From contig BEXV01002049.1 in the NCBI GenBank assembly GCA_003118195.1, positions 42,884 to 53,944 of the forward strand: DNA of 11,061 bases. The letters are read 5' to 3'. The notes beneath the pieces were generated by a model, which saw only the letters and a program-made list of their open reading frames with translations, was not told the origin of the DNA and made no database searches. The stretch is from Hemicentrotus pulcherrimus. Lineage: Eukaryota; Echinodermata; Echinoidea; Camarodonta; Strongylocentrotidae. The position numbers and the translations under genes were made by a program. Each line of letters starts with the position of its first letter. The stretch's first letter is position 1. Positions 7,461 through 11,061 of the stretch are shown here, in pieces.

Positions 7461-10400
7461 CTGAAAATGGAGAGGAAAACAAAACAAAAATTAATAATTT
7501 TCGAATAATTTCGCGTTATTTTTAAATTGAAATTCGAGCTTCTGGAAATATGGATGATGGTATTGTCATAAAGACACTTTACTTAAAAAATGCTTTCCCG
7601 GTGCAGGTTGGTGTGAAAATGTAAATGAATCACAATCTTGTGAGATATTGATTTTGAAATAAATGGTGACCTGTTAAGATACTACAGTCATCCTTGCAGC
7701 CTGTAGTCAATAATGAACCACAATTCGTTACGAAATCACAATACTATTCACAAAATAGTGCTAAATCATGGATAAATCACAGGTGTAAAACAGATTATTA
7801 AATCAAAATCTCAGTTCCATTTCTCATGTCAGTCAGTTTTCATAATGATTGTCGAGAAAAGAATAGAATACACAAAGGGAGATTTTCTGTAATGTATTTC
7901 ATACATACAAAGACGAAAGCCTAAAACCTAGTCTCGGATGAGACCATTTGGTATTACTTTCATTATTTAATTGTTAAATCAAGAGTTTTTTGTTTTTCTT
8001 GATGACATAAAATATGGATACGGGACAGATTGCGCGATGTGTAAAACGCTTCAACGTTTTATTTCAAATAATTCATAATTTATACAATTTTAAATGAATG
8101 TACCTTTGAAGAAATAAGTTGTACCACTGTCACCAGATTTATATACTGCATCGATGTCGCATGGTAAACCGACCCATCTCCTGTTGATAGGTATTCTTGG
8201 AAATCTGCGTCGGGTGGAGGTCTGATAGAGAAAGGGGATTAGTGATTAAAAAGTGTGACGGACACGCAACAGTTTCTAACACACTATATTATAATATATT
8301 ACAGTTGGAATGACTGTATAGTTATTTAATGATCAATGGTCATTATCCGAATAGAGGAAATATTTATTAACCTTATCGTTTTTTATTCAACAATTAAGTT
8401 ATAAATAGGCCCAAATTAATTTAAACTGTTTTTTCTTTAAATATGTACTTGATTTCGAGCAACCGGAAGCTTTGATCATTGATCTAAACTGATTGATGAT
8501 TCTCGATCCATTCCATGTAGACGCAAATATTCTGGGGTCTTTGGTTAACGCGTTTTTAAAAATAAAGATAATAAAGTTTTCGCGAACATTTTGAAATTAT
8601 ATAGTAAATAACTGTTAGATGAATTATGAAGGGTAACGAAAAATGAAATCGACAACTGTAGGGACTCTCAGTTTCACATTATATTATAAAGATTATAAAG
8701 ATCGAATAAAATACTTACGCTGAAGAAATATGAAAAGATCCCATTTTGGAAACTGGCATCCACGTTCTCCGGCAGATCAAATCCAAATCTGTTACGAACT
8801 ACACCCCACGAAGGTGATGCCTGATCCAGCCGCCAGTAGTAACGCCCTGTGTAATGAAAATATTCAATATTCATATTAAATATACTTATATAAATCTATA
8901 TAGTAAATAAATGTCTAATTTGATTAAACTCCTTCTACTGGATAATCTGTAATAGACCGAAATGGAGCAGAGCTTCGATAAAAGAAGTATATAGTCCAAT
9001 GCTGCTGGTCCAATCAGGGTAATACAGAGGTTAAGTAAGCAATATTATGTCAAATTAGCAATACAAGCGTTTATGATACTACATATTTGTTAATAAAAAG
9101 AGATATACATGGAAGGATTATAATTACATCAAATGCTAGCTTAGCATTCATTTTATCGTACGAAATGGAAGTGATTATCCTTAGTGGGTTATTAATGTAT
9201 AATTTAAGATGCAATCCTTTGTTTATGCAGCGAAGAGACACAATGGTATTCGGTATATAGAAAAGTCAAATCGATACATCGCTCATGTGAATAATGAAAA
9301 TGAATTTAGAGAGCAGAAGTTTGGGATAATTTAGAAAGCTGCTTTTGAATATAAGACATCATTAATTAACTCTTACCGGCCAATGCGTATATTCTATCAC
9401 TATTATCTTTGATGACTGCATCGAAGGATCCAGTGCAGGCCTGGCGGGGCGGGGTAGGGTACGTAGGAGGTCTTATTGTGGTAGAGTGTGTGGTGGTGGG
9501 TTGTGTAGTTGTACGGCGTGTGGTACGGCGTGTGGTAGTACGTGTGGTTGTTGGTCGCCTTGTTGTTGTGGTTGTGCCAGTGTTTCCTAAGGAAGAGGAA
9601 GATACATTAACATTACATCTTATTTATGCTTTATGTTTTATTTGGGTCAAGGAGCGGAGCGACTGCCCCTTCCAAAACAAAATATTTACGGGGCAAAACA
9701 CGCCCCTCCCCAGGATTTCATAATAATTATTCACAAAAGCTAAAAATCAATCATCAATGAAAATATAAATGATTAAAAATGAGACCTGTCAGATATGTAA
9801 GTATTGAGAGGTATATAGGTAGGTTGATTAAGGTCTTCTTTTTAACAGTAAGAGAAAGACTCGTCATTCTAAAAGTTAAAACATACATATATCTCTATTG
9901 ATTTAATACCATGTGACTTACTTCCATAAAGCGACGTGATGCCATCACGATCAAGATTGAAGTTAGGATTATAACCCCGATAATAGGGATACATGAGAGC
10001 TGACTGTACATCCGAGTGGTAGAGACCAAGACTGTGACCAAACTCATGGGCTGCTACCTGAAACAAGTTCGTACCTGGTTGATAGGAAAATGATGTGATT
10101 ATTATAACAGAAAAATAATATCATCTAAGAAAAAATAATCAAAAATGACTATCACAAACGCTATCATCCCGAAGAAGTTCCATAGCTTATTATTTTGGCT
10201 TTTCTTTTTATTTGTTTGTTTCGCTGTTTCTATTATTCTTTCTTTCATTTAGAATGGTGCATATGTCTCCTCTGGGCCAAACGTTTCAAATATATATAGC
10301 AGTTTTAATGAAAGAATATCACAACTATCCCATCAAAATATTTTGTTTAAAGTAATCTATATTTAAAAAGGGGAAATGAACCGTAGACAATCGTGTGACT

Positions 10401-10611
10401 TCTTACCAGAGTTTGTCCCGATTGTCCATCTCTCGGAATCGTCAAAATGAGCGTCACCGTTACGAGGTAGGAAGGCGTGGGCGAGGACGCCGCCTTGGCC
10501 ATCGAAAGAGATGCCATCACCGTGTTCATAGCTGCCGAACTTGATACGGATATCGACAGATGAACTATCGACGACCTCACGAAAGGTCAAACTAGACACA
10601 TCGTCCCAAAC
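7159..10611 (-). CDS. Matrix metalloproteinase, envelysin-like, six 3' exons (partial, 5' end outside window)
   Basis: This is a secreted zinc endopeptidase of the MMP (M10A) family, which cleaves extracellular matrix or egg-envelope proteins. The six exons join as 10611-10407, 10074-9922, 9586-9377, 8846-8719, 8221-8104 and 7460-7159, giving 371 residues plus TGA. All introns are GT-AG and the phases agree at every junction. Counting from the first visible residue, catalytic-domain sequence covers 1-119: structural-zinc ligands H30, D32, H45, H55; catalytic [11 protein letters not shown] at 78-88 with E79; Met-turn M96. A Thr/Arg hinge covers about 120-168, a four-bladed hemopexin domain 170-354, and a short tail follows. 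The first exon begins in phase 0 at the V-W-D-D motif of the catalytic domain, so signal peptide, propeptide and cysteine switch must lie beyond the right edge. The Thr-rich hinge resembles sea urchin hatching enzyme, but echinoids have many MMP paralogues and I cannot name this one. Family assignment is near certain; the envelysin label is tentative. Confidence 0.95.
8104..8221 (-). CDS. MMP exon E: hemopexin blade II/III
   Basis: This exon is 118 bp (phase 0 in, phase 1 out). The acceptor has a good pyrimidine tract (CCCCTTTCTCTATCAG). The donor AAAG then GTACAT is weaker than the others. It encodes [30 protein letters not shown] followed by TTYFFKG. The W-x-G-L-P-x-x-I-D-A-V motif marks the blade II to III boundary, and YFFKG is a classic blade strand. 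Measured from DASF to DIDAV, blade II is only about 37 residues against about 49 for blade III. The usual GxxYWxY strand after YFFS is missing. C267-type extra cysteines are absent, but one additional Cys occurs in GLPC. Confidence 0.9.
8719..8846 (-). CDS. MMP exon D: hemopexin blade I/II
   Basis: This exon is 128 bp (phase 1 in, phase 0 out), with acceptor ATTACACAG before GGCGTT and donor TTCAGC then GTAAGT. It completes G190 and encodes [20 protein letters not shown], the standard hemopexin strand pattern, then [13 protein letters not shown], which crosses into blade II with the conserved D-A-x-F, and ends IFSYFFS. The sequence after YFFS is unusually short compared with other hemopexin blades (see exon E). 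Confidence 0.93.
9377..9586 (-). CDS. MMP exon C: Thr/Arg-rich hinge and start of hemopexin blade I
   Basis: This exon is 210 bp, phase 1-1, with acceptor CTTCCTTAG before GAAAC and donor GCCG then GTAAGA. Residues 120-168 form a linker with about 24 threonines and 10 arginines in blocks such as [17 protein letters not shown] and TTRRTTT, ending in a Pro-rich stretch. Blade I then begins with [13 protein letters not shown], whose Cys170 is the expected first partner of the hemopexin-domain disulfide. Threonine runs like these are often O-glycosylated and extended, which is inference here. The hinge DNA is made of ACC/ACA/CGT-type triplets with a visible repeat of GTGTGGTACGGC on the plus strand, so it probably evolves by slippage. 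This hinge is the main reason for the envelysin-like label. Confidence 0.93.
9644..9718. repeat. GC-rich islet inside an MMP intron, probable repeat fragment
   Basis: Within an otherwise AT-rich 335-bp intron, about 75 bp switch to GC-rich sequence with blocks GGAGCGGAGCG, CTGCCCCTTCC, ACGGGGC and CGCCCCTCCCC. The C-rich and G-rich blocks can partly pair. The abrupt change in composition suggests an inserted repeat fragment. I do not recognise the family and see no terminal repeats or target-site duplication. Confidence 0.35.
9922..10074 (-). CDS. MMP exon B: zinc-binding helix and Met-turn
   Basis: This exon is 153 bp and symmetric (phase 1 in, phase 1 out). The acceptor is CAACCAG before GTACG; the donor GGAA then GTAAGT is a consensus site. 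It completes G69 and reads [20 protein letters not shown], the catalytic zinc site with three His ligands (78, 82, 88) and the general base E79. S-A-L-M-Y-P follows with the Met-turn methionine. The domain closes with [11 protein letters not shown], the usual MMP helix before the hinge. No catalytic residue is missing, so an active enzyme is expected. Confidence 0.96.
10407..10611 (-). CDS. MMP exon A: first part of catalytic domain
   Basis: This exon is 205 bp and encodes 68 codons plus one base (phase 0 in, phase 1 out). The acceptor reads ATTACAG before GTTTGGGAC and the donor reads CTG then GTAAGA. The product starts [13 protein letters not shown], the usual MMP strand after the first helix. 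It continues through DIRIKF and EHGDG (structural zinc H30, D32), the calcium loop FDGQGG, LAHAF (H45) and DAHFDD (H55), and ends ERWTIGTNS. Every structural-zinc ligand expected from the family is present. The exon start at VW fits a common MMP exon boundary. The preceding exon is not recognisable in the 450 bp that remain to the window edge. Confidence 0.95.
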
Positions 10612-11061
10612 CTGTAATGATGACGATAAAGACATTAACTAAATCATCAACATGCTTACATCAAAATTTAAAATGAATTCAGCAATTTTTGTCATGGCAT
10701 CATTAACCGTATATCAACACAAATAGTATGATTTCCTGAAACATTTTAATTATCCTGCACCACAAGAATTGTCTAACTACATGCTTGCATTATATAAAAT
10801 CTCCATTATTTTACAATATTACAAACATGATAATTCATACGTTTACAGGAGGGTTTTCTATTAAATAAAATTGAATTGCAGCTAATAATTATTGTTACAA
10901 ACTCTTAATTGAGTTTTGTACTTGTTATCTTGAATTACATGATACTTACAAAATACTTGAGCTTCTCATAGAAGACCCTTAGAAATGTTCAATTAGATGC
11001 CTAACTCACAATAATATGGAATAGCAGGAGTTCTGAAATATGAATATCTATTCCCGCCCCC
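10612..11061 (-). other. Intron upstream of MMP exon A (5' end outside window)
   Basis: This is 450 bp of AT-rich sequence before the exon A acceptor. I looked on the minus strand for the cysteine-switch motif (PRCGxPD) and the first catalytic helix and found neither. The only splice-like structure is a 28-bp open stretch at 10950-10977 followed by GTAAGT, which I did not accept as an exon. The last bases at the right edge are C-rich. Confidence 0.75.

Noticed and set aside
7293..7487. Second minus-strand frame over exon F.
   Set aside because: It overlaps the hemopexin-coding frame, which matches the family and joins in phase with exon E.
9409..9723. Plus-strand open frame rich in valine across the hinge exon.
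   Set aside because: It is the antisense reading of the ACC/ACA threonine codons of the MMP hinge and runs through the splice site into the intron.
10347..10580. Serine-rich minus-strand frame over exon A.
   Set aside because: It is an out-of-frame reading of the catalytic-domain exon.
10950..10977. A 28-bp open stretch on the minus strand ending YEKLKYF before GTAAGT, in phase with exon A, as a possible micro-exon.
   Set aside because: The phase and donor fit, but the exon would be tiny, the acceptor is only TTTCTAAG, and an in-frame TGA lies just upstream. The residues do not align well with the usual AFxVW helix. A cDNA that joins 10950 to 10611 would change my mind.

Overview
The window looks like animal nuclear DNA. 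It is AT-rich and full of small foldback repeats and (GA)/(CT) tracts, and it holds one spliced gene with GT-AG introns of 330-640 bp. The gene encodes a matrix metalloproteinase (MMP). Its hinge is almost entirely threonine and arginine, which recalls the sea urchin hatching enzyme (envelysin). An echinoid source is therefore the most likely, though this is inferred from one gene and from the general character of the repeats. The single N at 1971 marks a draft assembly.

Right part (about 6.5-11.06 kb): the 3' portion of the MMP gene lies on the minus strand. Six coding exons (10611-10407, 10074-9922, 9586-9377, 8846-8719, 8221-8104, 7460-7159) join with consistent phases into 371 residues and a stop. 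In order they encode most of the catalytic domain, including the structural-zinc ligands, [11 protein letters not shown] and the Met-turn ALMYP; the Thr/Arg hinge; four hemopexin blades; and a short tail with two N-glycosylation sequons. The signal peptide, the propeptide with its cysteine switch and the start of the catalytic domain are not in the window and should lie beyond 11061. Nothing in the six exons suggests a pseudogene. A 3' UTR follows, with candidate polyadenylation signals at 6863-6858 and 6541-6536.

Left part (1 to about 5.2 kb): I see no protein-coding gene. It is a mosaic of repeats. Two diverged collinear copies of one sequence (218-1430 and 3715-4185) are interrupted in the first copy by two inverted-repeat elements (321-496 and 613-1151). 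A second family occurs in direct orientation near 1385-1615 and 1845-2545 and in inverted orientation at 5186-4628. The stretch 4160-5190 is built as a roughly 1 kb foldback with GA and CT tracts in opposite arms. Smaller foldbacks sit at 2224-2370, 2820-3210 and 3417-3585. A 110-bp unit is duplicated almost exactly on either side of the N.

Middle (5.2-6.5 kb): a 5'-truncated, frameshifted and stop-interrupted non-LTR reverse transcriptase remnant (5215-5680) abuts the foldback. After it come about 750 bp with no recognisable gene and a CT microsatellite.

I found no CRISPR, operon, rRNA or tRNA gene and no clear new system. The most notable items are the nested foldback architecture and the unusual details of the MMP: a Thr/Arg hinge, two phase 1-1 exons whose skipping would keep frame, and a short second hemopexin blade.
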